Shown here in pieces: positions 35,361-43,946 of a stretch of DNA of 64,000 nt. Position numbers and translations under genes: made by a program. Under the pieces are notes generated by a model. The model was given only the letters and a program-made list of their open reading frames with translations, made no database searches and was not told the origin of the DNA. Positions within the stretch are counted from its first letter, which is position 1, and the number at the start of each line of letters is the position of its first letter. The stretch comes from Streptomyces goshikiensis (GTDB lineage: Bacteria > Actinomycetota > Actinomycetes > Streptomycetales > Streptomycetaceae): positions 124,001 to 188,000 of the forward strand of contig NZ_BMVE01000014.1 of assembly GCF_014650555.1 (NCBI RefSeq), read 5' to 3'.

Positions 35361-35460
35361 GTTCACTGATCCGCAACCTCACATCGTTGGGGTGAGTGAT
35401 CCGTTTACTGAACCGCAACTTCACATCGTGGGGGTCAGTGACCTGTTCACTGACCCCCAC
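35361..35460. promoter_or_regulatory. Tandem 42-bp repeats ending in a 14-bp palindrome, upstream of the XRE gene
   Basis: Two 42-bp units (35361-35402 and 35403-35444) are about 85 percent identical, with a partial third from 35445. The second unit and the start of the third form a perfect inverted repeat, arms 35428-35441 and 35447-35460 (GTGGGGGTCAGTGA, 5-nt loop). They lie between the divergent ATP-binding gene and the XRE regulator. The core CACTGA/TCAGTGA recurs. It is a strong candidate operator array. Confidence 0.65.
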
Positions 35461-35538
35461 GGAAGTCACTGTTCTTGACACAGAGTCGACGAGTTGTCAC
35501 TACGATTTTGATGAGCGAGCCCGGTTGAGGAGGTACTG

Positions 35539-36936
35539 GTGGACCGCACACCACACGGCCCATCCTGTGCGAAGCGGTTACGTCAGGAGGCCACCACACA
35601 TGGCGAGTCGTGCAGCCAGATTGCCTTTACGATTCACGCCCACTGCTCTGTGTCCCTCCTGCGCGCCCACCGCCTCGCACGTGGGCTGACGCTGAAGGAA
35701 GCAGCGGAAGGACTGAACGCACTCACCGCGGGGCACAAGGGTGCTCCTCGGGTTGACGCCGATCAGCTGGGGCACTGGGAGACAGACAGGCAACCACGAC
35801 CGGCCACGCTTGTGCTGTTGTGCCACTACTACGGCGGTCTGCGCCCCGAGGACCTGGGCTTCGAGAGCGCAGAGGCGGCCGTACCTGCCTCGGTACCTTC
35901 CACCATGGTCCTTGCGGAACGCGCTCTGCCCTGGCCTGCTGCTCCGCGTGCTGAGATCGTCGACGAATCCCTGGAGCGGCAGGTCGATGCTGTGCGGCGC
36001 TCGGTCGACCGCACACTCGCGGCTGGAACCGTGAATTCGAATCAGCTCGACCTGCTCGACGAACAGGTGATGTGGGCACGAGAGCAGTACGTCTACACAC
36101 CTCCAGCGCCCATGGTCAAGGTGCTCCTCGACCAACTTGAGGAAGTTGAGAGCCTCGCCGCAGACAGGCAGCCGGCGGCCGTACAGGTTCGCCTGTCCGA
36201 GCTGACCGCAATACTGGCGACCCTTGTCGCTGACGCCTTGATGAAGCTCGGGTACCTTCCCCGGTCCCGGTCGTGGTACGCCACAGCAAGGCACGCTGCG
36301 GACGACAGCGGCAACACGGAGCTCCGCGCCCGAGTACGGGCACAGGCTGCCATGCTTCCCTTCTACTACGGCCCCCTGGAAGCGGCGGTTGCCCTTGCCC
36401 GGGAAGCCAGGATCATCAGCCGCGGCCGTCCCAGCGCCACAGCGGCACTCGCTTCGGCAGCCGAAGCACGCGCTCTGGCCAAGCTCGGAGACGCAGAGGG
36501 AGCCGAGTCCGCACTCCGATACGCAACTGTCGCGTTCGAACAGAGCGGAGCGGGTGGCTCTGGCGACAACGAAGCCTTTGGGTTCCCTGAGCGCCGATTC
36601 AGACTCTACGAGAGCGGCACCTTGACCGCCCTCGGCCACACGAGCTGGGCACGTCGTGTCCAGGAGGAGGCCATCCGCCTATACCCGTCAAGAACCGGCA
36701 TCGACCCCGCTCTGCTCAATCTTGAGACAGCACTCTGCCTGGCTCAGGAGCACAGCTTCAGGGAAGCCTGTCAGCTAGCTGGTGACACCCTCCTGCGGGT
36801 CGCTACCGAGCACCGCACTCCGATCGTGGAAGAGCGGGCCCGCGAAGTCATCGGGGCACTTCCCCCGGGTGCGGAGGCCAGCCGCGCGGTGCACGAATTG
36901 CGCGAGATCCTTGCGCTTCCTTCCGGACACATGTGA
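35539..36936 (+). CDS. XRE-type transcriptional regulator with TPR-like C-terminal region
   Basis: 465 aa from a GTG with GAGGAGG 5 nt upstream. The helix-turn-helix lies around residues 37-90 (LLRAHRLARGLTLKEAAEGL and VDADQLGHWETDRQPRPATL). The rest is helical with TPR features such as RSWYATARHAADDSGNTELR and ALASAAEARALAKLGDAEGA. The preceding tandem palindromic repeats may be its own binding sites. The APH-like gene follows after 32 nt, so they are probably co-transcribed. Confidence 0.82.
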   Translation: MDRTPHGPSCAKRLRQEATTHGESCSQIAFTIHAHCSVSLLRAHRLARGLTLKEAAEGLNALTAGHKGAPRVDADQLGHWETDRQPRPATLVLLCHYYGGLRPEDLGFESAEAAVPASVPSTMVLAERALPWPAAPRAEIVDESLERQVDAVRRSVDRTLAAGTVNSNQLDLLDEQVMWAREQYVYTPPAPMVKVLLDQLEEVESLAADRQPAAVQVRLSELTAILATLVADALMKLGYLPRSRSWYATARHAADDSGNTELRARVRAQAAMLPFYYGPLEAAVALAREARIISRGRPSATAALASAAEARALAKLGDAEGAESALRYATVAFEQSGAGGSGDNEAFGFPERRFRLYESGTLTALGHTSWARRVQEEAIRLYPSRTGIDPALLNLETALCLAQEHSFREACQLAGDTLLRVATEHRTPIVEERAREVIGALPPGAEASRAVHELREILALPSGHM

Positions 36937-36968
36937 CAGCGGACCGGATCGTCGGCGAGCCTTGACCC

Positions 36969-37874
36969 ATGACACAAGCTGCGCTGGCCCCTGGCGGGTT
37001 CGACGAATTCGAGATGCACCAGGTCCTGAAGCGCGGGTGTGCGGCCGTCGGCCTCGATTCCTCCGAGGCTCGCCTGCTCCGCGGCCACACCAACGCGGTT
37101 ATCCACCTTGTAAAAGAGCATGTCGTCGTCAAGATCGCCCGAAAGGGATCACGCATAGACGACGTAGCTCGTACCGTCCGGTTCGTTCGCTGGCTGATGG
37201 ATGCTGGCTTTCCCACCGTCTCCCTCCACCCGGTCGACCAGCCAGTGGGCGTCGGCCAGCACGCTCTCACGTTCTGGGAGTATCTGCCTCAGCCGTCCGA
37301 CCCAGTGCCGGCGGCCCAGCTGGCCAAGCCGCTGTACTCGCTCCACACGCTGCCGGCTTCGCCTGAGGCCCTGCCGGCGCATGACAACCTCGCGGCAATC
37401 CGACGGTCCCTCAAGTCGATCACATGCCTGTCCGACGAAGCGCTCGCGTTCCTGAACGGCAGCACCGAGCAACTTGAGTCAGCGCTCCATGTCGTGCAGT
37501 TCGAGCTGCCGGAGGGTGTTATCCAGGGAGATCCACAACACCGCAACGCTCTGCACACCGCCAGCGGCGGAGCCGTCCTCTGCGACTGGGACACAGTTGC
37601 AATCGGACAGCCGGAGTGGGATCTCGTCACGGTGGAGGTCCACTGCAGGCGTTTCGGCCACGGGTCGCAGCACTACGAAGCCTTCGCAAACACGTACGGG
37701 TGGGATGTCACGCGGTGGTCCGGGTACCAGACGTTGGCCGCGATCCGGGAACTACGCATGATCACGACAAACGCTCGGAAGGTTTCAGACGCTCCCACCA
37801 GCCTTCAGGAGGTCGAGCGGCGGGTAGAAGGACTCCGTTGCCATGATCGCGCCCTGCGGTGGAACATCCTCTGA
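36969..37874 (+). CDS. APH-like phosphotransferase family protein
   Basis: 301 aa. Kinase-like features: the N-lobe VIHLVKEHVVVKIARKG with the Lys, and the catalytic loop VIQGDPQHRNALH in which Gln replaces the usual His of HGD; the catalytic Asp and Asn remain. The metal site is LCDWDTVAIGQPEWDLV. Many non-antibiotic members tolerate variation at the His. It is co-directional with the XRE regulator. The substrate is unknown. Confidence 0.78.
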   Translation: MTQAALAPGGFDEFEMHQVLKRGCAAVGLDSSEARLLRGHTNAVIHLVKEHVVVKIARKGSRIDDVARTVRFVRWLMDAGFPTVSLHPVDQPVGVGQHALTFWEYLPQPSDPVPAAQLAKPLYSLHTLPASPEALPAHDNLAAIRRSLKSITCLSDEALAFLNGSTEQLESALHVVQFELPEGVIQGDPQHRNALHTASGGAVLCDWDTVAIGQPEWDLVTVEVHCRRFGHGSQHYEAFANTYGWDVTRWSGYQTLAAIRELRMITTNARKVSDAPTSLQEVERRVEGLRCHDRALRWNIL

Positions 37875-38161
37875 CGTTCTCGGCCAGTTCCATATCAGCC
37901 AAACCTAAAAGACGTTCAGGGGCCCGAGGCCAGCGAAGGGGTAGTTGCGGGGGAGAGGGCCCTGGCGCGAGGTTCAGCAGACGGTGATGGTGGTGTTCAC
38001 GCAGGAACTCGGGCTTTGGGCCTTGGCGTGCTGCAGCCGATGGTGGTTCCGTCCAGGGCAATGCAGTTGCAGCTCAGTGGTCTGGCTGTCATGGCGGGGA
38101 TCACGAGAAACTAACTGAATGAGAACAGCCGCCTTGCCGGTAGAGTCCTAGCTCAGGAAGT
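37875..38161 (+). other. Gene-free stretch, possible CRISPR leader at its end
   Basis: No coding frame is convincing. The last 80 bases before the first CRISPR repeat are richer in A/T (GAAACTAACTGAATGAGAAC) than the surroundings and lie on the side where type I-E leaders are found, given the repeat orientation. Confidence 0.4.
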
Positions 38162-38251
38162 GCGGACCCCGCGCCCGCGGGGATGGTCCGAGCAGCCAGG
38201 GATCGTCCGTCAGGGAGAAACCGTGGACCCCGCGCCTGCGGGGGTGTTCCG
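38162..38251 (+). CRISPR. Orphan two-repeat CRISPR, type I-E-like
   Basis: Two 29-bp repeats (38162-38190 and 38223-38251) flank one 32-bp spacer (38191-38222), a 61-bp period typical of type I-E. The repeats match at 25 of 29 positions and share the core GGACCCCGCGCC-GCGGGG, a stem like that of actinobacterial and E. coli I-E repeats, with the ending TCCG. No cas gene is in the window and no third repeat is seen on either side. It is probably a remnant or very small array. Confidence 0.7.
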
Positions 38252-38318
38252 GCCTCGGTCGCAACCCTGTCTCGGGCGGCGGGCTGTTCGCGGGCGGTGG
38301 CGGCCTCGCTCTATCCTG

Positions 38319-38470
38319 CGGCGGCGAGGGCCTGTCCCCGTGCGGCTGAGTTCGCCGCGCAGGTAGGTCACCAGAGTCTGCAGCCGGGGGAAATCCGGCG
38401 GCAGGACGGACGCTCAGCCCCTTTACCGCGCCTGACGCGCGGCCCTGCACGACGCGCAAGGGCGATGCCG
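38319..38470 (-). pseudogene. Relic copy of the DUF6233 / zinc-ribbon gene pair
   Basis: The DNA closely matches 50218-50370. On the minus strand it reads LPPDFPRLQTLVTYLRGELS, the beginning of the DUF6233-type protein at 49956-50312, preceded by the end of the zinc-ribbon gene (ACRARR-like). The start codon is lost and the frame fails after SR. It lies just after the CRISPR repeats. Confidence 0.75.
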
Positions 38471-38822
38471 GAGCGCCTTCCCATACGCGAGGAGATCCGC
38501 ACCTGGCACACGGGCCGCTCCGGCTGGGCACCCAAGTGCAGGCGCTCGGCCTGGCTCGCGCGAAGCGGACCCCGGCGAACCCGGTGGGACGGGAGAACTC
38601 CTGCTGCCGGTGAGCGTGATCGAGGAAGAAGGCTGCCCACCGGTCCCTCAGAGCCGCACGGTACCCGCCGTCGAGGCGTGACCGGACCAAGCCGCAGTGG
38701 GATGTGGGACAGGACGCTGGGGCTGTAATGCGGGCGGGAAGGGCTATGACACGCGGTGGCTTGGCCGGCCACGGACTCGCCGCGCTTCTGGCGGTCCCCA
38801 ATGCGGCCAGGCTCGTATAGCC
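38471..38822. other. Region without a recognisable gene
   Basis: Short coding-like pieces exist on both strands (RDRWAAFFLDHAHRQQEFSR on the minus strand) but none is complete. Probably decayed DNA. Confidence 0.4.
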
Positions 38823-39025
38823 CGAGTGGTGACTCGCCGGTGACTCTGCAAACCTTCCGCCCCAGGCCAGAGCGCCCATCTGCCAAGGAACTCACCGGCC
38901 GCTGGTGAACTGACCGATACTCCTGCGGCTGCCAGTGACTTGCCTGGTGACCTCACCAGCGCCTGTGCGAACTCACCGGTGACCCGCCCGGGTGCCTCGT
39001 ATGAACTCACCGGTGAGTCCCGAGA
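38823..39025. repeat. ACCGGTGA-rich block, copy 2
   Basis: A diverged copy of 3770-3935, starting GACTCGCCGGTGACTCTGCA and keeping the order of motifs. The palindrome TCACCGGTGA occurs twice (38973-38982 and 39007-39016). On the minus strand both copies share the translated pattern GEFA-ALVRSP-KS-AGV-VSSPA-GE and the ending GLQSHR. Confidence 0.6.
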
Positions 39026-39307
39026 GGATTTGGGCGCGGCCGGGGCTTGGGAGCGGACGGCGAAGGCCGTCAGAGTGCCGGGCTGGCCCACGACGCTGGG
39101 ACGGATGGCCCGGGACAGACGGGCCTCCGGCTGCTGGCCGTCGGGGCCGTACTCCTGATGATGTACTACGTTGGGTCCGCCAGCCGTAGCGGACGAGCGA
39201 GCTGGCGTATGGCGCCGTAGACCTGCCCGGTGTCGTACGAACGGTGTTGAGCGACGCTGGAGATGAGCATGAGGGCGACGTGCTGGTTGTCGATGGAATG
39301 GGATGAA

Positions 39308-39341
39308 ACGACCCCGGCGGCCGTCAGGCCGCCGGGGTCGT
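39308..39341. terminator. 15-bp stem-loop after the transposition ATPase gene
   Basis: ACGACCCCGGCGGCC, loop GTCA and the exact complement, 26 bp downstream of the minus-strand ATPase stop at 39367. Confidence 0.75.
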
Positions 39342-39366
39342 CGTGAACATGGTGTCGGCTTCGTGC

Positions 39367-40182
39367 TCACTCTGTCGCGTGTGTCTCGGTGATGGCGGTC
39401 CGGGTGGAGGACTCGTCGACGATTCCCTTCTCCTCGGTGAAGGCTGCGATGAGGGACTGCCAGGCGATGTTGTTGACCGAGCGGGGCAGCCCGCGGCTGG
39501 TGAGATGGATCAGTTCGACGGCGTCGTCGGAGAACAGCGTGTCCTCTCGCCCGGCGATCGTGAGGTGGTGCTTGATGTAGCTGGAGGTCTCCTCCCTCGT
39601 CATCGTGGGCATCTGATAGCTGATCGAGATCCGCTGGTCCAGGGCCGCCAGGACGCCGTGCTTCATCCTCTTGCGCAGGGTGGGCTGGCCGATCAGCAAC
39701 ACCGCGAACGGCGTGGTGGAGTCCATGTCGTAGTTGGTGAGCATGCGGATCGCGTCCAGCTCCTGGTGGTCGAGCAGGTGCGACTCGTCGATCACCACGG
39801 CCGGCGTCCTGCCCCGTTCGTCGACCTCCGCGGCCAGCGCGGCGGACGCCTGGGTGGCGAGAGCGGCCAGGTGGAACTTGGGGGTCCCGCCCAGGCTGGT
39901 GACGATCCGGTCATAGAGCCCGCGCATGCCGACCTCGGGATTGGGCTGGTAGATCACCGTGAACCGGGCCGGATCCAGCGAGGCGACGGCACCCTTGAGG
40001 GCGACGGTCTTTCCGGATCCGACCTCGCCGGTGACCACGCCGATCGCCCGGTTGTTGATGCACCACGCGATGCGGGCCGCGGCCTCCCGGTGGGAATGGT
40101 GCTGATGAAGCATCGAGGGGGCCAGGTTCCGGCCGAAGGGGACACGGGTGAACCCGAAGTACCCCTGAACGCGGTCGATCAT
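39367..40182 (-). CDS. Transposition-associated AAA ATPase (ExeA/TniB-like)
   Basis: 271 aa. The ATG at 40182 overlaps the transposase stop. Walker A GEVGSGKT and Walker B AVVIDESH are clear, with LIGQPTLRKRM (sensor region) and a C-terminal helical lid. The N-terminal YFGFTRVPFGRNLAPSMLHQ is typical of ExeA-like ATPases paired with rve-type transposases, where they assist target selection. It is the second gene of the transposition module. Confidence 0.85.
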   Translation of the reverse strand: MIDRVQGYFGFTRVPFGRNLAPSMLHQHHSHREAAARIAWCINNRAIGVVTGEVGSGKTVALKGAVASLDPARFTVIYQPNPEVGMRGLYDRIVTSLGGTPKFHLAALATQASAALAAEVDERGRTPAVVIDESHLLDHQELDAIRMLTNYDMDSTTPFAVLLIGQPTLRKRMKHGVLAALDQRISISYQMPTMTREETSSYIKHHLTIAGREDTLFSDDAVELIHLTSRGLPRSVNNIAWQSLIAAFTEEKGIVDESSTRTAITETHATE

Positions 40183-41537
40183 CGCGGTCCCCGCCCGTCG
40201 TCCATCAGGGACGAGTAGTTGATGCCCTTGGCGGTGTTCGCCGTGTGCTTCTCGTCGAGGATCTTCAGGTAGTCGATTCCAGTCGGCGGGGCCGGCTCCG
40301 ACGGTGTCTCCGGCCTCGCCTTCGGATGGGTATGCCGGCCCACCCGGTGCGGGACCGCCTTGCCCGCGCTCTTGCCCGAGGTCCTCACCTCGATCTCGGT
40401 CAGGTCGAACGGGTCGAAGACCAGCTCGACCTTCATCCCGACCAGCATCGGGTCGACCTCGTAGGTGTTGCCGTGCAGGCTGACCGTCGCGGTCTTCGTC
40501 ACGGTCCGGAACTCCGACCACAGAAACGCCTCCCGAAGATCAGCGGGGCTGGGCAGCGGAAGAGGCCGGGGAATCGAACCCAGCCAACGTTCGATCGGAG
40601 GCTGCCCCGTCTCCGAATGCACCGTGCGGTGATAGACCGTCTCCACCCACGCCGTGAAAAGCCTGTTCAGCTCGGTGAGATGCTCAATCTGACCAACGCG
40701 TTCGTCATCGAGCTCGACCAGGAACTGGTCACGGACCGTGCGGAAGAACCGTTCGATCTTCCCCCTGCCCTGAGGCCGTCCCGGCTTGGAGTGCGTGAGC
40801 CGAACGGCCAGAGACGCGCACGCCCGCAAGAGCCACGTATCCACGAACGCCGACCCGTTGTCGACGTAGATCGACTCGGGGACCCCGCGGGCAGAAAGCG
40901 CCGGCCGCAGGGCGGCGGCAAGCCGGACGGTGTCCTCGGCGAACCCGAACCGATGGCCCACGATCGCCCGGCTGTGGTCGTCGATGAACGCGAACAAGTA
41001 CGTCTTGCGACCGCCGATCTTCGGCCCGTGCAAGGCGTCCCCGGTCCACAGCTCGTTGCCCCGGGTGGCCTCGAACCGGCCGAACACACTCTTCTCACCG
41101 CCGCCGGCGCCGGTCAGGCCGGCACCGGCGAAGTGCCGCTGCAGTGTCCGGTCGGTCGGCGACCAGCCCTGCGTGGTCCGCAGGATCCGCTGAATCTGGG
41201 CCGCGGTGCGGGCGGGGTTCTCCTTCTTCAGCGCGGCCGCCAGGTCCAGCACCTCCACCGGTGTCCGCGGGGTGACCTGCCGCGGGGCCGGCACCAGCGC
41301 GGGAAACCCGCCCGCGCGGTAGTGGCGGGCCCAGCGGTCCAGCGTGCCGCGGGCGACCCGCACCTGCCGGCCGAATGGGTCGGTGTGCTCCTTCGCGGCC
41401 AGTTCGCGGGCGAGTTTCCCGCGCTGGCGTGTCGTGAGCTTCGTGTCGATCAGATCCTGGATCAGGCCGTAGCGGAACAGGCCCACCTGCCGGGCCCGCT
41501 CCGCCCGCCGACGGTCCTCGTCCTCACTCGGTGACAT
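40179..41537 (-). CDS. DDE integrase/transposase (rve domain, Mu/IS481-like)
   Basis: 452 aa from the ATG at 41537; a TTG two codons earlier is possible. N-terminal helix-turn-helix segments (QRGKLARELAAKEHTDPFGR, VARGTLDRWARHYRAGGF) precede the rve core. The triad is visible in ELWTGDALHG, IYVDNGSAF and QGRGKIERFF. A C-terminal beta domain (TVSLHGNTYEVDPMLVGMKV) follows. It pairs with the downstream ATPase gene. It appears intact. Confidence 0.88.
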   Translation of the reverse strand: MSPSEDEDRRRAERARQVGLFRYGLIQDLIDTKLTTRQRGKLARELAAKEHTDPFGRQVRVARGTLDRWARHYRAGGFPALVPAPRQVTPRTPVEVLDLAAALKKENPARTAAQIQRILRTTQGWSPTDRTLQRHFAGAGLTGAGGGEKSVFGRFEATRGNELWTGDALHGPKIGGRKTYLFAFIDDHSRAIVGHRFGFAEDTVRLAAALRPALSARGVPESIYVDNGSAFVDTWLLRACASLAVRLTHSKPGRPQGRGKIERFFRTVRDQFLVELDDERVGQIEHLTELNRLFTAWVETVYHRTVHSETGQPPIERWLGSIPRPLPLPSPADLREAFLWSEFRTVTKTATVSLHGNTYEVDPMLVGMKVELVFDPFDLTEIEVRTSGKSAGKAVPHRVGRHTHPKARPETPSEPAPPTGIDYLKILDEKHTANTAKGINYSSLMDDGRGPR

Positions 41538-41639
41538 AGGCAACCCACCTCACGTCTCGAACAGAGCCCGCCGCATCCCGGCGGACACGATCAAGACTTC
41601 CGGCACCCTCCGATCCCGCCCAGGGGCGACCCGTGTTGA

Positions 41640-42278
41640 TCAAATAGCGATAGAAGACGAGGTCAGCAGCCTCCCGCCTATCGCCCTCCCAGCGAACTCC
41701 CACCGCGACACCGTGAGCATGTGCGGCCACCTCGTTGCGGCCGCCCGATGGGCGGCCGCAACCGCCGAAACGGCGTCGGCGAACGTCGAAGCCGCTGCAT
41801 CCGGCATCACCGGGTCGTCCGCGAGCGCGACCAGAGCGACGGTGAAGTGCCGGCGTACTGCCTCCGACCGTCCGGCGAACGCCCGCAGCCACCCACGGAC
41901 CGTGCCCTCGGCCAGGCCCAAGTGGGCGGCGATCTGGCGGTGGCCCATGCCCAGAGCGGCTATCTCCAGTCCGGCCCCGATTACAACGGCCGCATCTGCC
42001 CGCCGCGGCCAGAGTGCCTCCGCCAGTAGCACGTGCGTGACCTTGCAACCCGAGCAGCGCGTACGGCGTGGCCGCAGAAACAGCCGGGCCCCCAGGTCGC
42101 CCCGGATCTCCCGGGCCCGGCCATGACCCCACGGGGCCAGAACCGCCCCACAGCCCGGACAAGACAGCTGACCTCGCCGAAGCTGACGCTCCACCAACAG
42201 CCCGTCCGAGTCGACAACCAGCACCGACACCTCCACCTGACCTGCAACGATCAGCTGGAACCTCTCCAAACGGACCAC
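41640..42278 (-). CDS. Zinc-finger/helix-turn-helix protein of the transposition module (DUF6431-like)
   Basis: 212 aa from a GTG at 42278. A CPGC...CSGC pair (CPGCGAVLAPWGHGR and RTRCSGCKVTHVLL) suggests a zinc ribbon. A helix-turn-helix follows (MGHRQIAAHLGLAEGTVRGW). This protein type precedes rve transposase and ExeA-like ATPase genes in actinomycete elements, as here. It probably binds the element ends. The spacing to the transposase gene is about 100 bp. Confidence 0.75.
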   Translation of the reverse strand: MVRLERFQLIVAGQVEVSVLVVDSDGLLVERQLRRGQLSCPGCGAVLAPWGHGRAREIRGDLGARLFLRPRRTRCSGCKVTHVLLAEALWPRRADAAVVIGAGLEIAALGMGHRQIAAHLGLAEGTVRGWLRAFAGRSEAVRRHFTVALVALADDPVMPDAAASTFADAVSAVAAAHRAAATRWPHMLTVSRWEFAGRAIGGRLLTSSSIAI

Positions 42279-42436
42279 CAGTCATGCTCGCCCGAGCACC
42301 TGTCTGCCCTGTTTCGCCTGCTGTGCTCCCACGGACCAGGTCGATGCATAATCCGCTTCGTCTGGATGGTGCGAGCTCGGACAATGGAAGAGCTGGAAGT
42401 AGCGATTCTCCGAGATCGAAGCAGGTTGCTGAGCCA

Positions 42437-42877
42437 ATGACTCAAACGCCATCCACCATGCAGATGGTCACCTTTGCGGCCTGGCGGGACGACGCTCTTC
42501 ACCCGGGCCGCCCGGCTGACCGCCGGTACGTCACCCTGGCCGAGCTTCTGGTCCGACTGGGAAGTTACGGACTCGGGCTGACATGGAAGGCCGAGATGAT
42601 CGACGAGGATCCACACCCGGCGTTCGCCCGGATGATGGAGGCATCAGCGGGCACCGGAGTACCCACCCTTGAGCTGCTGGCCATGGACGTCCATCTGCAG
42701 GCGGTCGATGGCGACTTCGAGGGCTACTCGGGCAACGACCTCGTGCTGACCCTGAGGGAGTTCGACAGTTCCAGCTGGGATGTCCGCACAGCCGACGCGT
42801 GGGTGCTGAGTGAGATCCAACGGTGTTACCCAGACGCCAGGCCAATGACCTCAGACGAATGGGACTCCACAAACTGA
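42437..42877 (+). CDS. Hypothetical protein
   Basis: 146 aa (MTQTPSTMQMVTFAAWRDDA). Soluble and acidic, with FDSSSWDVRTADAWVLSEIQ near the C-terminus. No known motif. Codon use fits the genome. It lies just outside the transposition module, divergent from it. Confidence 0.6.
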   Translation: MTQTPSTMQMVTFAAWRDDALHPGRPADRRYVTLAELLVRLGSYGLGLTWKAEMIDEDPHPAFARMMEASAGTGVPTLELLAMDVHLQAVDGDFEGYSGNDLVLTLREFDSSSWDVRTADAWVLSEIQRCYPDARPMTSDEWDSTN

Positions 42878-43041
42878 TTCTCTGAGGATGGAGCCACGTG
42901 GCCAGTGGCCCCCTGCCGACTATGCGGGGCTCTTCGTGCTCACGGTGTCGTCGCACACGAAGCAATCATCAGAACCCAGACACCGACACGGCCTGTGCAC
43001 AACAAGAGTGTCGCCGTCACCCCGCTTCATCACCATGCTGA

Positions 43042-43341
43042 GTGTCGTCTAACACCCAGCCCCGCCGGCTCACGTGCTGGTCACACGAGGCCCAGCAGCC
43101 GCTCCAGCTCGCCGACCCCAGCGGCGGCCGTCCGCCGTACGACCACGTCACCGCTCTGCGGGACCTCCAGCGGGTATTCAAACCAGGAGCCATCCGGACG
43201 GGGCCGGAGGCCAGGGTGGTCGAGCTCGCCGCATATTGCCAGGCACGGATACAGCACGGCGGAGCCCCCGCGGGTCCGGTGATGCTGGGGAGAACCGCTG
43301 TTCAGGCGCGTTCCGTGCGCGGTGGAGGCCGGGCGGTGTGA
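43042..43341 (+). CDS. Small hypothetical protein
   Basis: 99 aa. The middle (PPYDHVTALRDLQRVFKPGA and ARVVELAAYCQARIQHGGAP) looks protein-like, but the start has no ribosome site and both ends are low complexity. Possibly part of a decayed gene. Confidence 0.3.
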   Translation: MSSNTQPRRLTCWSHEAQQPLQLADPSGGRPPYDHVTALRDLQRVFKPGAIRTGPEARVVELAAYCQARIQHGGAPAGPVMLGRTAVQARSVRGGGRAV

Positions 43342-43418
43342 GCGTCGGGGCGCGGGCGCCGGGGGAGAAGTGTTCTGAAAGCCCGCCGGCAGTCCGCTCC
43401 TCGCCCTAGGGTGAGGGC

Positions 43419-43901
43419 ATGATTCCTGATTTTGTGTCAGATCTACGGAAAGCGGTCGGTCCCGACTGCCTGCTGTGGCTCCCGGGGGTGGTCGGGGTGG
43501 TCCTCGACGAGCACGGGCAGGTGCTCCTGCAGCGCCGGTCCGCTGCTGGTCTGTGGACGCCGTTGAGCGGGATCCTGGAACCCGGAGAGGCTCCGGCCGC
43601 CGGGGTAGCGCGGGAGGTGGCGGAGGAGACCGGGGTCCGGGTGGTGGTGGAACGCCTTGCGGCGGTGACGTCTTCCCCGCCGGTTAGGCACGGCAACGGG
43701 GACCGGGCGCAGTACCTGGAACTCGTGTTCGCCTGCCGCCCAGCGGACCCGGGTCAGGAGCCCCGGGTCTGTGACGACGAGTCGGTGGAGGTCGGCTGGT
43801 TCGCGCTGGACGCCCTGCCGCCGATGAGTGAGCGGATGCGGGAGCTCATCGGGCTGGTCGAGAAAGACGAGCCTCAGGCGTGGTTTGCCCCGTCGCCGTG
43901 A
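43419..43901 (+). CDS. Nudix hydrolase
   Basis: 160 aa. The box GILEPGEAPAAGVAREVAEE plus TG is complete apart from small variations. The N-terminal WLPGVVGVVLDEHGQVLLQR and the segment YLELVFACRP match MutT-like proteins that act on modified nucleotides or ADP-sugars. It is convergent with the XRE regulator gene. Confidence 0.85.
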   Translation: MIPDFVSDLRKAVGPDCLLWLPGVVGVVLDEHGQVLLQRRSAAGLWTPLSGILEPGEAPAAGVAREVAEETGVRVVVERLAAVTSSPPVRHGNGDRAQYLELVFACRPADPGQEPRVCDDESVEVGWFALDALPPMSERMRELIGLVEKDEPQAWFAPSP

Positions 43902-43946
43902 CCGGGCACCGGACCAGCTCCCCGGCGCCGGGGCGGAGCCAGGCCG

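Larger units (their letters stand above)
39308..42300 (-). mobile_element. Three-gene transposition module
   Basis: Zinc-finger/HTH protein, rve transposase and ExeA-like ATPase in one orientation. Terminal inverted repeats could not be found by eye, so the limits given are those of the genes and the terminator, not the element. Confidence 0.65.

Noticed and set aside
33718..35481. One 587-codon minus-strand open frame
   Set aside because: It links parts of three different genes only because of frameshifts; the ATP-binding domain is real but the rest is out of frame.
40560..40600. A tRNA-like GAATCGAACCC string
   Set aside because: It lies inside the transposase coding sequence and no acceptor or anticodon stems can be folded around it.
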